NCBI RefSeq assembly: GCF_014898055.3
Contig: NW_023603184.1
Location: 34,161,359 to 34,225,358 of the forward strand
DNA from: Talpa occidentalis
Taxonomy: Eukaryota; Chordata; Mammalia; Eulipotyphla; Talpidae
Direction: 5' to 3'
Length of the DNA: 64,000 nucleotides
Positions 44,952 to 57,916 of the stretch are shown here, piece after piece (the stretch's first letter is position 1; each line of letters begins with the position of its first letter). A program made the position numbers and the translations under genes. The notes below the pieces were generated by a model, which searched no databases, had not been told where the DNA came from, and saw only the letters and a program-made list of their open reading frames with translations.

Positions 44952-47896
44952 TGGTGAAGAATGTAGTTTCATATCCAAACAGTAAAATAGAGCAATAAAT
45001 GAGTACAAAAGAGCTAAATAAGATGAAATGTAATGTAATTTCTACTCCAGGTAACATTATTCTTTCACATTCTAGAGATTTCATATGCCTTTGTCAACTT
45101 CACTAATTAATTCAACAATGGTGTCCCTTTATGGAGAGAAAATGAGGAAGAAAAAAATGACCAGGGAAAATAGAATAAAGAGAAAAGAAGTTAGAAGAAA
45201 GCAGGAGGGGAAGCTAAACATGGAGGGCAGGGATTCAAAGATGCAGAGAACAGAAAGAAGAGGGAATACAAGAAGATACCTGTAAATCCCTCTGTTTTCC
45301 CAAGCTGATAGAGTGGGCAATGACTCTTTTATCCCTCTAGCTAATATGACCTTTCCAGGTATCTTTTCTTAATGACTCTGTTTCATATCACAATAGCAGC
45401 AAACATGGGGATTATTCCTTGTCATTACCACACACTACATGGTATGTATACCTACTCATCTCAGCTTCATAAACAATATCTCACACAAACATGTAGATAT
45501 CAGATTTCTCAGATGTACTCAAATACATATTCCATATTCTTATATATAGACCTTGATGGTGTCCAAATCTCTCACCATAACAAAAGGAGTCAGGATAGGT
45601 ACTGAACTAATTGGGTACGAAGGCCAGGCCATGTAGGAACTCACCATGCCTGGAGGAGATATTGGAATTTGGGGTGCACATGTGAGGGCACCAGCGGTGG
45701 GGACTGGCATCCTCCTGTGGAGGGATGGGCAACCCTGATTATGCTTGTAAAATCCACTCGGCCCTGTGTGCTAACTCACCATAGGATCGCAGGCAGTGGT
45801 GCTAGCATTCCTACACAGTACAGCACACAGTCCTGTTCCCTTCATATATAACTACACCCAGAACATGTTTAAGGGCAAGAAACTCTTGATGAGGTTTCTT
45901 AAACCTAGAGTCCCACTTTCCTTCCAGCTCCTCATCTGTCAATGGGAGATGGTGGAACAAATGCAAGCTGCAGGAAACAATGAATATTAAAGGCTGACGG
46001 CAGAGGGCAGGAGAGAATCAGAAAGAGTTGCTTTTCAGTGAGAAGAGGAAAGGAATGCTAGAGGGCACCGCCACTGTGATCTCTGCAAACAGATTCATTT
46101 CAGAAGGAGGAAGTCTGGTAGAGGATTTTCATGTTGGGATTCTGGAGAAGAGTGAGAATAGAATTGTCTTTGGGAGTTGAACTAGGAAAACATTGATGTG
46201 TAAGAGAATCAGTGCCAGAATTCATCTTTCCTAACACTTGCCTACCCAACCCTGCACATTGAGATCCATCAATAAATTTTCCACTCTCACCTGAGGGCAG
46301 AAATCTGCAGAAACAGTGTTCAGGGGTCATTGGTGAAGGGATGGAGGTTCTGTGCAGGAGGGAGTGATTTCTGTGGCCTGCGATCCATTCTCGAAGGTAG
46401 CACCAGTGTGAGCTGGCCCCTGAACAGTGCCTCCCAAGTACTGCGCTAGTCATCCTTTGTTTCTGTCTCCATCCTAAGTCATTCTCTCTCACTTGATTCA
46501 AGGTACCAACTTCAGTTCTCAGTTCTAAACAGAGGATTTTTCCTTAGAGGAAATATTTAAAGGTGAGGTTTTGAGAGTGATGTAAACAGGGCATTCCCTG
46601 GAGCTTTAAGAGCCCTCAACTTTATTACCTTTCCATCCTCTGAGACACCCTAGGGCACTTTGTGTTTTATGTGAAATCATAGACTAAAGTCTCCAAACCA
46701 TATTCATCCCTCTTTCAAACCTCACACCAATGTCATTCAGTATGGTGGCAGCAGATATATTCTCAGGGGTTCACAAGTTATTAAACTTGTGTTTTCATTT
46801 CTATAGTAATTACATACAAATGAAGACATTGGATTCTCTGGATGCCAACATCTAATTGAAAAATACAACTTGATTTCAGGATTTATACTATTATTTTGTT
46901 CATTTCTTCTTCTTATTATTAGTTTGATGCCATGTGATCATCTTAAGTGGTAACATTTCATTTGGTTAACACTGTCCTTAATCAACATGACAGTAGGAGC
47001 TTTGAGTGGGCTGTTAGATTGCAGACCCATACTTTGGACAAGAGTCAGAGCTTTTCTTTTGTAGGGAATAATCACCCAGGAATTTTTGTAGAGTGAAATT
47101 TTAGTTTCTTACACTATCAAATTAATAGTTTGGTTTGACCATATGAAAATTGAACTACTTCTATAATTTGCTCAAGCTAGTAAAAAATTCAGAGAAAGGC
47201 AACTTTTATATCTAAATGATGCATTCATATCACTTGAAGGGCAAAAGATGTAAGAGAAAGATGGTAAAAAAAATGATGAGGTGTTAGTATAACTATGGAA
47301 GATTCAAAGAAATTCTTTGAAGTAATTAGTCTCCCATTCTATTTCAAGTGGAAATTAGTTTCAACCAAATATCATTCATTACTTTAAGGAAATGTCATTA
47401 ATTTGAATTCTATTATTTTGCTGCTTTGGCTCATACATTATTTGTAGTTTAATTTTGAATAACAATCTAGCAAAATAAATGGATTTTATTCTGTAGTATA
47501 ACTATAGCATAGTTTATTTAATCATTACTTATTGAACTATTTGTTATTCTCTCCTTAGTTATCCTTGGAAATAGCTTTGTTACACATTGTTCTGATAAGG
47601 GTTTATCCATGAAATGAGAGCCCTTAATTCTCTCTTTCACTCATTTGATTATTTTTTCTTTTGCATCAATGCCATATAACGAACTTTGATTTTTGTGACT
47701 TGGCGATATCTTTTAACATCTGGTAGGGCAATCGTATACCATCCCTTTTATTATTCTGACTAAATATACAGTGTTATTCTCTACATAAAAGTGAGAATAA
47801 ATCTATTTAGTTATTTAAAAACCCAACTGGAATTGTTATTGGTATTACCCTAAATTCACAGATCAGTTTGGGGAGAAGTTATCCTTTATACTATAT
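44951..47896. other. Gene-free interval
   Basis: No gene recognised. 45600–45850 is less AT-rich than its surroundings but has no family features. 46100–46500 carries an unremarkable open frame on the minus strand. Confidence 0.5.
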
Positions 47897-48235
47897 AAAT
47901 CATCTAATCCATGGAAGAATCAATATAGTTAAAATGATCATACTATCCAAAGCATTATACAAATTCAGTGCAAGCCCTATCAAAGTCTCAATGGTATTAT
48001 TTAAAGAAATAGAACAAACATTACTGAAATTCATATAGAACCACAAAAGACTGGATAGAAAAAGCAATCCTGACCCCCCCAAAAAAATGTTGTTATTATA
48101 CATCTAGGCCTCTAACTATACAATAAAACTATAATTATAAAAACAACATGGTACAGCAACTAAAAAAGACAAAGACCAATGGAATAGAATGAGACCCCAG
48201 AAATAAACCCTCACCTATATGGATAGTTACTATAT

Positions 48236-48822
48236 TGTTATAGGACGGGAGAGGGGCAGCCCAAACCCCGCAAACCTGCCTATTCTAAATGGGTTCTGCC
48301 ATCCGCCGCATCAACACAAAACATATGAGACTTTAATGGGAAGAAACTTTAATAAAACTAAAAAACAATACAGGTAAGGCAAAGAATCTAGTTTCTAAAT
48401 GAAGCACCCAAAGTTACCCGTCCCCTCGTGGGTAAAGTCCATCCAAATGGGATTGGCCCAGAGCAAGGCCCAAAGCCTGCCACAAGTCTAAAGCATCTTC
48501 CAGTGGGGACCCACAGAAAAGGGCCAGAAACAACCAGACAAGCCCAGAAGGAAAAGAGCAAAACCAACATTAAGATAAAAGCTGCCATTGTCACCTCCCC
48601 ATGGGTCTCACCCATATCTGTGTCACCCAGTCCACGACCAAAAGACAAGTGCAGTTTCTTCACGTGTCTCTAGGCTCCACGCGCCTCCTCCAGGTCTCCT
48701 GGCTCCATCCTGTTTCCTTCCTTAGTCTCTTCTGCAGCTTCTCTCTTCTCTTCTTGCTCAGCTCCACCCTCTCTTGGGTGGGGCAGGGAACCTCCCCCTT
48801 TCCTGGGGACCACCCTGTTACA
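48236..48822 (-). mobile_element. Solo LTR nested in L1, same family as 34265–34861
   Basis: Reverse complement of the 34265 LTR, from tgttataggacggg to ccaccctgttaca. The 4-bp duplication atat lies at 48232–48235 and 48823–48826, and the L1 sequence resumes cleanly on both sides. No internal retroviral sequence. On its sense strand it keeps a 91-codon open frame (48388–48663) with a hydrophobic stretch; the corresponding part of the other copy is partly open. Confidence 0.9.
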
Positions 48823-49436
48823 ATATGACAAAAGAACCAATAACATATTTTGGAGCAAGAAATGCCTCTTCAGTAAATGGTGTTGAGGAAACTAGATAGC
48901 CACATGCAAAAGAATAAACCTACATAAGTCTCTCATTCCATAAATAAAAATCTACTCAAAATGGGTAAAAGACTTGGATGTTAGACCTGAAACCATAAAA
49001 TACATAGAAGAAATCATAGGCAAAATATGTCACAACATAAGTTTCAGTGATAACTTTGTATATACATTTCCAAAAGCAAGGAAAACAAAAAACAACACAA
49101 ACAATTGAGACTACATCAAACTAAAGAGCTTCTGTACAACAAAAGTAGCTGTAATTAAAACAAAAAGACTCCCAATTGAATAGGGAAAAAAAAATTGCAC
49201 ACCATATATCTGACAAGGGGCCGATTTCGAGGACATATAAATAAGTCATACACTAAATAGAAAGAAAACATCCCAATGAAAAAGTGATCAGAAGAGCTAA
49301 ATGAACAGTTCTCAAAAGAAGACAAACAGATGGCCAAGAAGCACATGAAAAAATGTTATCACCTTTATGAGGGAATTGCAAATCCAAACCCCAATGAGAC
49401 ACCACCTCACACCTGTGAGAATGTTCCATATTATAA

Positions 49437-49625
49437 ACCAGAGACATTCTGCAGGGGGGAGAAGGGAGTAGGATCAAAACAGGAGTGGGAAGAGCATAAG
49501 GGACCATGAAGATGGTTCACAGGCGAATGGTGGTAGGAATCTCACAGGGACTATAACCTAGATGAAAATGTGTACATTGTACAAAAATGAAAATGATGTA
49601 AAAATATATATATAAAAAATATAAT
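49437..49625 (+). mobile_element. L1 3' UTR tail nested in the older L1
   Basis: A G-rich 3' UTR (accagagacattctgcaggggggagaaggg) with the ending atgtgtacattgtacaaaaatg and an A/T tail breaks the ORF2 sequence between ccatatta and aaaaaagaccaaaaac. The imperfect duplication gaatgttccatatt/gagtgttcaatatt supports insertion. Confidence 0.6.
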
Positions 49626-50849
49626 AAAAAAGAGAGTGTTCAATATTTTAAAAAAGACCAAAAACAACAAATGCTAGGAGGAATTGGAGGAAAAGAAACT
49701 CTTTTACACTTTCAGTGGGAATATAAACTGGTCCAGCCCCTATGGAAAGCAGTATGAAGTTTTTTCAGAAGATTAAAATATTAATATATTACCCAGCAAT
49801 TACATTCCTAGGTATGTACCCAAAGAACATGTACCCAAAGACACTAATGTGAAGAAAAACTCACACTGCTGTGTTCATTGTAGCATTATTTATAATAGCC
49901 AAACTATGGAAACAACCTAATTGCTCTTTAAAAGACAAGTGGCTCAATAAGATGTGGTAAATATACACAATGGACTATTGCTCAGCAATCAAAAATGATA
50001 AACTCATGCCATTTGTGGCAGCATGGCTGGAGCTGGGGGAAGATAATGCTAAGCAAAATAAGTCAGAAGGAAAAATATCAATTGATGTCACTTATGTGTG
50101 GTATGTAGAGAAATCACACAAAGGGGGAGCAGAAATCAAACATTTTACAAAAATGAACAACAATATAAAAATATGTAAATAAGTAATAGTCAAAAAAAAA
50201 AAAATCACACAAAGGATCAAATAAAGCCAAACTCAAAACTTGCCCTTGAAAGTAGAATATAAAGCTGAGAGAATCAGAGGGGGAAAAAAAAGGGAGGAGG
50301 AGGCACAAGATGGGAAGGGAGCAGACTGGACTGTGGTGGTGGATTATGGATGCTTAGGTAGTGGGGGTGCCAGATAAAAACTCTGGAAGTGGAAAATTCT
50401 ATACTTCTAATATACAAGGTAAACCGACATTACTTAAATTAAAAATAAATTATGTTAAATAAATAAATAAATAAAATCATCTAATCCAAGGGAAGAAATA
50501 ACTTTCCATTTATTTAGATCATCTTCTGTGTTCTTTACTAGAGCTCATTTTTCTTACCGTGGAGGTCTTATAAATGCTGGATTTATTTCTACATACTTTA
50601 TAATTTTTGTTGCTACTGTGAATTGTAACTTATTTTTAAAATTTTTTTCTGGTTGGTTATTACTGGTAGAGAAATTTGATATATATATTTTTTTTTTGTT
50701 GTGCTACTATCTAAGAAACTTCAAACTTTACTACTTCTAACAGTGTGTTGATTAAGGATTTTTGTTTTTTCTTGGTGGGTAATCATATGAACAGCAAATA
50801 GTACAGTTATATATTTTGTCTTCAATTTTTACATCTTTTTCTTATGGTT

Positions 50850-51110
50850 CTTTTATGACCCTTGTGGTTTTTAATTGCATTTTCCAAATGCCTAATGATG
50901 TTCAACATCTTTTTCTTCCTTGTTAGCCATTTGTGTATCTTCCTTGAAGACATGCCTTTTTAAGTCCTTTGCCCATTTTTAAATCTTTTGGATCTTGAGT
51001 GGCATGTTCTTTATATATTGTGGATATTAGGCCCTAATGAGATAATATGATTTATACTTTCTTCAGTTCCCTGGGTAGTCTTTTTACTACTTTGTTAAAA
51101 GTAAGTTAAA
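50850..51110 (-). mobile_element. Old L1 ORF2 fragment, antisense
   Basis: tgcctaatgatgttcaacatcttttt, cttccttgaagacatgcctttttaagtcctttgcccattttt and attaggccctaatgagata follow an antisense L1 ORF2 region. Confidence 0.8.
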
Positions 51111-51150
51111 AAACACAAAGCTCCCCTGCTTGGTTTTAGTTGTTGTTATT

Positions 51151-51415
51151 TTTTTTAAAGATTTATTTATTTATACATACAAAAACTGGGGTACAGGCCA
51201 GAATTGTGGGGGGTGAGAGGATTCACCAGAGACAGAGGGGGGAACAGAACAGGCAGACTGACCAAAATACACTGCCGAGGGGAGCAGCGGGCGAGTCAGG
51301 AGAGGTCTGCTGCACCATGTGGGTAGCTCCCTGGCCAGGGATCAACTTGTGCTGCAGTGGCTATGGCAAGTTTCATACGTTGTGTCTTACTCCCTTGCAC
51401 CACTAGGGAGGCCTC
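51151..51415 (-). mobile_element. tRNA-derived SINE, lineage-specific family, antisense
   Basis: Reads from its tail (aagatttatttatttatacata) through gaggattcaccagagacagag to the head complement ccactagggaggcc. The target-site duplication is weak (tgttgtt-type), so its limits are approximate. Confidence 0.9.
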
Positions 51416-51729
51416 TGTTGTTTTAATTAAACATCTACTTGTAACATTCAGTTATAACCTTTGGCAATTTTCCAGAGTTCAAATAAAATTTATCCTGACA
51501 GTACTTTCTATGACTATTTTTGCAATTTTTACAAAGAACTTCTTTGGGATATCTTTAACCTTATCATTTTAATTTTGTTGTCAATTGTTTTGATTTCATT
51601 TTTTTTGTCTAAATTATTTTTCCTGATTGTACCTTGGGTTTGCTTTGTTAGCTACTCATCCTGCCCCAATTCTCCCTAGCAGCTTAAAAGAGATACCTAA
51701 ATTTATTTTTTTCCTCTTCTCTGCATTTT

Positions 51730-52550
51730 AATGAGGTGCTACTAACATACCCTATATGTACCAATCTTATTTAAGAAATATATATATATGGATCTGTGTA
51801 ACCATAATATAGGTGAGAATATAGAGCATTCTCAGCACATAAAAAGGTTCCCAGTCAACTCCAAATTAACACCCCACCCCACACAAAGGTAATATTATTT
51901 GGCATTCTACGAATATAAAATTAATTTTGATTTTTCTTGAAATTCAAACAAATGAAACCTTACAGTATGTATTTCTTTATGTGTCTAGTTTCATTTACTC
52001 AAAATCACTCTGTATATTCATTCATGTGGTGTATATAGTAATAGCTCCTTAATTCTTTTTTTTTTTAAGATTTATTTATTTATCCATACAAGACCCGGGT
52101 ATAGGCCAGATGTGCGTGAGGTTGAAAGGATTCACCAGAGACAGAGCCAGGAACAGAACAGGCGGACTGATGAAACACACTGCTGAGGGGAGCAGTAGGT
52201 GAGACAGGAGAGGTCTGCTGTACCATGTGGGAGCCTCGCCGGCCGGCAGGCAATGAACTGGCACTGCAGAGGCTGCAGACAACTTCACAGTGGGGCACTC
52301 AAGCGCCTGGGTCACCAGGGAGGCCCTAGCTCCTTAATTCTTAATTATTCAATAGTGTTCCAGTGCAAGACTTTCTTGTTTTTATTCATGTATTGTCCAT
52401 GAAAATTTATATATTTTTTCATTTTTGGCTACTAACAACAAGACTGTTGTCAACTTTCTTCTGCATACTCGCGGTGGATATAAACTCTTGTCTCTATATG
52501 GTATATACTCAGGAGTGGAATTATAGTGTTATAGGATGGAAGTCACTTTC
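51730..52550 (-). mobile_element. Old L1 3' region, antisense, split by a SINE
   Basis: gaggtgctactaacatacc, gtaaccataatataggtgagaatatagagc, atgaaaccttacagtatgt, then past the SINE gtccatgaaaatttatata, tggctactaacaacaagactg and actcaggagtggaattatagtg follow the antisense L1 3' order. Confidence 0.8.
52058..52326 (-). mobile_element. tRNA-derived SINE nested in old L1, antisense
   Basis: Complement of the family from tail (ttttttttaagatttatttattta) to head (gtcaccagggaggccc). A perfect 16-bp duplication, tagctccttaattctt, lies at 52042–52057 and 52327–52342. Confidence 0.96.
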
Positions 52551-54041
52551 CCCTCTTGGGAACCTTCAGGGAGGAAACAGAGTACGGGATCTGCCCTAAT
52601 GATTCAGAATTCTCCTGGGCACTTAGGCAGCTCCAGAGGCTGCTCCTAGGATCGCCCTGTTCACCTCATTTAAGCTGAAGGAGTGCTGAACTGTGTGCCC
52701 TGAGGTCAATGATAAGACTTCTAGATAGAGCAGGAGGACTTGGGAAGTGTGGGGATTCTCCCTCCTGCCTTGGCCTTGATCTGGACTTTGCAGGTTTTAT
52801 CGAGCACTTTAACTAGGTGACAAGATGCCCAGAGCTTTGTCTCTGCCCATTCTGCAGCCAGGGCATCTGTAGTGGTCTCACCGAGAGTGGAGTGTCCTTA
52901 CTGGCTCTGACAAATTTGATCTTTTTTTCTCAGATGAGCACGTGTTGATTGGATCATTAGAGAGAAAGAGAAAGAGAAGGCACAGGTTCAAGGAAGAAAG
53001 AATGACCTGGCATACAGTTGTAGAGACTTGTATTCAATTTTTTAGATGTTGTTTTTAAAATTCAGCTACTATTGTCCAACAATCTGACTCTTAGGGGTAA
53101 ACCTATAACAGATCCAGCCAAGGCTTGTTCCCATTGGATCTAAGCCGCGATTACAGCGTGAGTCTGCCTGAGAAGAAGATTCTGCTCCTTGCTGAAGGAG
53201 ACATAACAGGATTTCCATGGAGTTGGTATTAACCGTTTGGGTGGATATTCTGTGTCTCTGTTGAGTTTGCTTGGAAGATAGTAAGTGGGTAAGGAGAGTA
53301 GGGAAGAGGTGATTTTTGGTAAAAAAAGAACTTGGAATCATGGCTGAAATTTTAGCCCATTCTCTTGGTTTTTATGGTTTTTCCTTGGCAGCCTCTTCCA
53401 AAAAATAGGTCATGTTAGACAATTCCTGGTTATGTGACTTTGTAATCCTGTTTCAGACCCAGTAGTAGATGCCATATTTAGATAAATGAATTTACAAGTT
53501 GATGTTGAATCAGGGGAAAAGGCAGAGTAAGATCAAAGTGAGCTTGGTAGTAAACATGATTTTTTCAGAAAAGCTCCCTGACCTGAATGCAGATTCACAG
53601 TCACCTGGGGGAGCATTTCCACCTCACATTTGCATGAGAAAATAACAAGATTTTAAACTGACATCAGGGGAGATCAGGGGTTTCGCCTTCTAATGCTGTA
53701 TGCCCAGGGTCGGGGCGCTCCTAGCACCTGACAGGTTGGGCGCTCCTAGCACCTGACAGGTTACAGGAGACACCTGATTCACACTCACCCTAGTTTCCTG
53801 CTGCTTTGGCTCAGTTGAGACCAGTTCAAAGAACATGCGCTGGACACTTACTCTGGCAGGCTTTATCTCATTCGCTGTGCTTAAAGATGAGTCAGATGTC
53901 ATTCCTGTCCGGGAACATCTCACAGCTATTAAGAAAGTAAATTGAATGTAATTGGTTAAGAGCTATGATGGAGGTAAGTGTGTGAGGATGTCCATGTACT
54001 GCAAATCCAGGGCATATTAGATGTTTGAGAATATGTGTATT

Positions 54042-54066
54042 TGTGTGTGTGTGTGTGTATGTGTGT
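54042..54066 (+). repeat. (TG)n microsatellite
   Basis: An interrupted TG run at the position equivalent to 919–943 in copy A. Confidence 0.9.
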
Positions 54067-56710
54067 AGGGGGTTAGGGTGGGTGGGGGTGGATAATGGGG
54101 AATATTTGTGAGCAGAAAAGAGTGGTCCTGCGTAATATTTCTCCTATCTGATATGGAATCCTGGGGAAAATATGTTGTAATTAGTCAGATAAAGAAGGCA
54201 TAGAGAACTGCAATATCTTGTATTTGCCTTTGCATTAAGCTAATCACTGATTGGAGGTATTCCTTAGGAATTTCTGACAGTGTTTCCTTTTAAGGGCTAT
54301 ATCTCTTTATGGAGAAACATGGTTTACTTACCATTTTCTCTGAGATCTAGACATGATCATTACAGTTGCACCAATTTCTACTCTGGAAGGGTATGAATTG
54401 TAGGGAGAGATAAGTCTAGCAGACCTGAGCTGAACCTGAAACCTAACACTCTAAGGACCAAACAGTTAACACCTTCCACAAGATGGATGAGAGTTAGAAA
54501 TGCACCTATCTTAAAGTAGCCTGTGTTCTCAATATTTATTTTTATATCAGCTATTTTGACAATAAGTTACATTTTCCTTTAGAATCAATTTTATGTTAGC
54601 TTGATTGAACACTCACTGGCCCAGTGCATGCATTCATTAAATGAATATTTGCTGTGAGTCTATAATGTTCCAAGGACCACACAGGCATGGGGGAATGAAA
54701 CATGCAATAAGTATAGTATTTGCTCAGAAAACACAGTAATTGAATATTTAAAGTGTAATGGTTGTTCAAAGGAAGTGGTGCTACTCTGTGTAGTAAGCAT
54801 AGAGAAAGAAAAATAATTTTCCCTCTTCCATTCTCAGGTCTTGGTTGAGACATCCTTTATAATAAAAGCTTAGAGGTTTGGTCATTCTCTATTTCCCCTA
54901 CCAGAGGGAGCCATATTTACAAATGGAAATTTCCTTATGAATGGAAATTTCTTTCACAAAAGGTATGCTTTTGGGTTTTGGACCTTTTCTGTTGATTCTT
55001 CAAAGTAGTTAGCCCAAAATAATCCTCATGCTAAAGACAGGTATTTTGAGCTGTCACATTTTGCAAATATTTGAATAAAGAGACCATGCTGAGCAAATCA
55101 GTAGGATTTAAAAAATGCATGGTTTCCTACTTATGTGGCAGAGAAAATAACTGGAATGATAACCTACAGTCAAGGAGGGAGACAGTGTTTTAATTGTTCA
55201 TTTTTATTTCAACAATGAATTAAACTCAAAATTTTTGACTCACAAACCCATCTGATGTCTAAAATTCCAATCAGATTGCAGAGAGTGTGATGATCTCTTT
55301 TGAGAATCTCCTGGAATTCCTTTAGCTCATACGTTTTTAACTGGGAGTTTAATTGTTTCTTCATTTGATGTGAATGACACTTTCATTTTTACTGAGTCTA
55401 ACTGAAATTTAAAATTTCCTTATTTGAATGTAGGCAACCACCCAAAGCAGCATTAGCAGTATCCTTGAAACTACCACTTATAGATAAGAAGTATTTTTAT
55501 ATATCACATTGTAGCTGTTGAAGTTATCTCAACTATTACTGAAGCTCAGGCTACTTTGAAATCTGGTAGTTATTGACCCTGCCAGAACAATTTAAAATTT
55601 AAAGTACAAAAAAAGAACTGTATTATAATACTCCATAATTGTTTTTCACTTATTTTGATAAACCTATTTGCTATTAATGATTTCATTGGAAATGCTATAC
55701 TTTGTAGTTGATGTATTTAAAATATTGTTTTGAAGAACCTTTCCAGACAGATAAAGTGTTAATAGTCCAAACCTCATATAGGACCTTAAACCTTAGAATT
55801 TACAGTAAATTTCTGTCCCCTTTTTGGGAATATTCCATGAAATTTTACTATTGCTCCAAAATTCTTGCAAATCTACCTAAAACTGTTAGAAGGCTTTTAA
55901 TTCAACTACACCGTGTGATCAAATAGTTTTTATTTATTTAACCAATAATTTATTGAATAAAGCTCTGGGCTATGTCAATTAAGAACATAAAGTGAAAAAG
56001 ACATAGACAGTTTTTAAAGGAGTTTTTAATCTCTGGCAGTATAGAAAGAATGCAAGACAGTGAGAGAAAATGGGTTGGAGTTGACAGTGTAGTGCTGTTT
56101 CCTTTGAACAGAGAAAAAATAGTCAAACTGGTGGTTTAAATGGATACCCATTGGTTACCATAATGGTCTTGCTACTTGGGAAGTTCAATGCCCATTAAAA
56201 TTATTTTGGATCTCCTGCTGAAGGTGGGGATTGGATTGCACATGAGATAATGGTACACTCTCCAGTTAACATTGGTTTCACAACTCCTAAAAACAGGTTA
56301 TTCTCTCTAACAAAAATGTAATGTCTGCAAGGTACTTTGGCTCTATTTGATTTCTATTTCCTTAAGTGAGTACCTTTTAGAGGAAAGACATCAGATTCAC
56401 TTTTACATCCAAAGAATTAACAAAACCACCATCAAGAGATGGGGGGAGTATGACAAGAGTAGTCAAGAGTAGTAGAGGTCTCAAGGGTTTTAGATGATAA
56501 TCAAGTGAAATTAAATGGTGAGACTTCATAAAGGAATTGAATCTACTTTTCCATTATTAAAAGTATAATATACACAATAAAAGATGATTCTTTTGATCTA
56601 CAATTCCCTTGCCAGAAGACTCTAGAAATGAATATACCATCTTATCAATTATTGTTTTTCAGCATTGGAATTGTTCCAACTAAAGAGCATGGTAATGTTC
56701 TAAAAACCTT

Positions 56711-56818
56711 TTTTTAATTAAATATTTTATTTTATATAATTCTTACATCTTTTTCATCTTTGCACAATGTATGCATTTTCATTTCGGTTATATTCCCATA
56801 CACTTGCACCCCCTCTTA
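56711..56818 (-). mobile_element. L1 3' end upstream of the second OR2D2 copy
   Basis: Same insertion as 3291–3400, with the duplication ttctaaaaacctt… at 56698 and 56819. The T-run is shorter than in copy A. Confidence 0.93.
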
Positions 56819-56967
56819 TTCTAAAAACCTTCTTAAGGGGGTTCCTTAAGTGACTGGTAGCGATTGGCTGTGATTCATAAGTCATCTAACATTGAACTCT
56901 CATTTTATAGATTATGCACACCCACATTTAGCCTACAGTGATTTCTTTCTGAAAGGAGAAACAAAGT

Positions 56968-57916
56968 ATGAGCCAGACCAATCAGACACAGGTGACAGAA
57001 TTCCTCCTCCTGGGACTCTCAGATGACCCCTACACCCAGCAGCTGCTGTTCATCTTGTTCTTGGGTGTCTACCTGGTCACAGTGCTTGGGAATCTGCTTC
57101 TCATGACTCTTGTGCAGATGGACTCCCGCTTCACACACCCATGTATTTCTTCCTCTGCAACTTATCTCTGGCTGACCTCTGTTTCTCTACCAACATCGTT
57201 CCTCAGGCCCTAGCCCACCTGCTCTCCAGGAGGAAGGTAATTTCCTTCCCACGTTGTGCAGCTCAGCTTCTGCTCTTCCTCATTTTGGGTGCACTCAGTG
57301 TGCCCTTCTGGCAGTGATGTCCTATGACCGGTATGTGGCCATCTGCAAGCCCTTGCAGTACCCAGCATCATGACTTGGAGGGTGTGCGTCCAGCTGGCTG
57401 CAGGGTCATGGGCCAGTGGCATGCTGGTGTCTGTGGTGGATACCACCTTCACGCTGAGACTGCCCTACCGAGGCAGCAACAGTATCTCCCATTTCTTTTG
57501 TGAGGCCCCTGCACTGTTGACCCTGGCGTCGACAGACATCCACACTACAGAGATGGTTATTTTCCTCATGGGGTTGTGATTCTCCTCATACCTGTTTCCC
57601 TAATTCTGGTATCCTATGGCCACATCATAGTGACTGTGATCAGGATGAAATCGGCTGCAGGAGACTCAAGGCGTTCTCTACCTGTGGTTCCCACCTTATC
57701 GTGGTCATCCTCTTTTATGGGTCAGGAATTGTCACCTACATGACACCAAAATCCTCCAAAGAACAGGAAAAACTTGTGTCCGTGTTCTATGCAATGGTGA
57801 CCCCCATGCTTAACCCCCTCATATACAGTCTGAAGAACAAAGATGTGAAGGGAGCTCTGAGGAAAGTAACCACAAAGAATTTCCCATGCAGGCTTGGAAG
57901 CTTGCACCGGCGGTGA
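56968..57916 (+). pseudogene. OR2D2: Second OR2D2-like gene with five 1-base deletions
   Basis: It aligns along its whole length with the intact gene at 3551–4504 but is exactly five bases shorter. Each loss is one base from a run: GG near 57128, TTTTT near 57285, CCCC near 57361, GGGGG near 57571, and GGG near 57660. As written the frame is broken, leaving only pieces: the N-terminus to helix 2, the middle ([15 protein letters not shown] onward) and the C-terminus (from [10 protein letters not shown]). About twenty substitutions separate the copies, some clustered (near 57723–57740 and 57829–57842), so it is not simply the same sequence twice. All lesions being homopolymer contractions raises the chance that they are base-calling errors and that the gene is intact in the animal. 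Confidence 0.9.

Larger units (their letters stand above)
47912..50473 (+). mobile_element. Older 5'-truncated L1 with nested insertions
   Basis: An ORF2-derived sequence (ggaagaatcaatatagttaaaatgatc… tagaacaaacattactgaaattcat… ccacatgcaaaagaataaacc) runs to a 3' UTR ending in aaataaataaataaa. The 15-bp duplication aaatcatctaatcca at 47897–47911 and 50474–50488 bounds it. It is interrupted by an LTR (48236–48822) and a short L1 tail (49437–49625). Frames are decayed, and the subfamily differs from the 19942 element. Confidence 0.9.
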
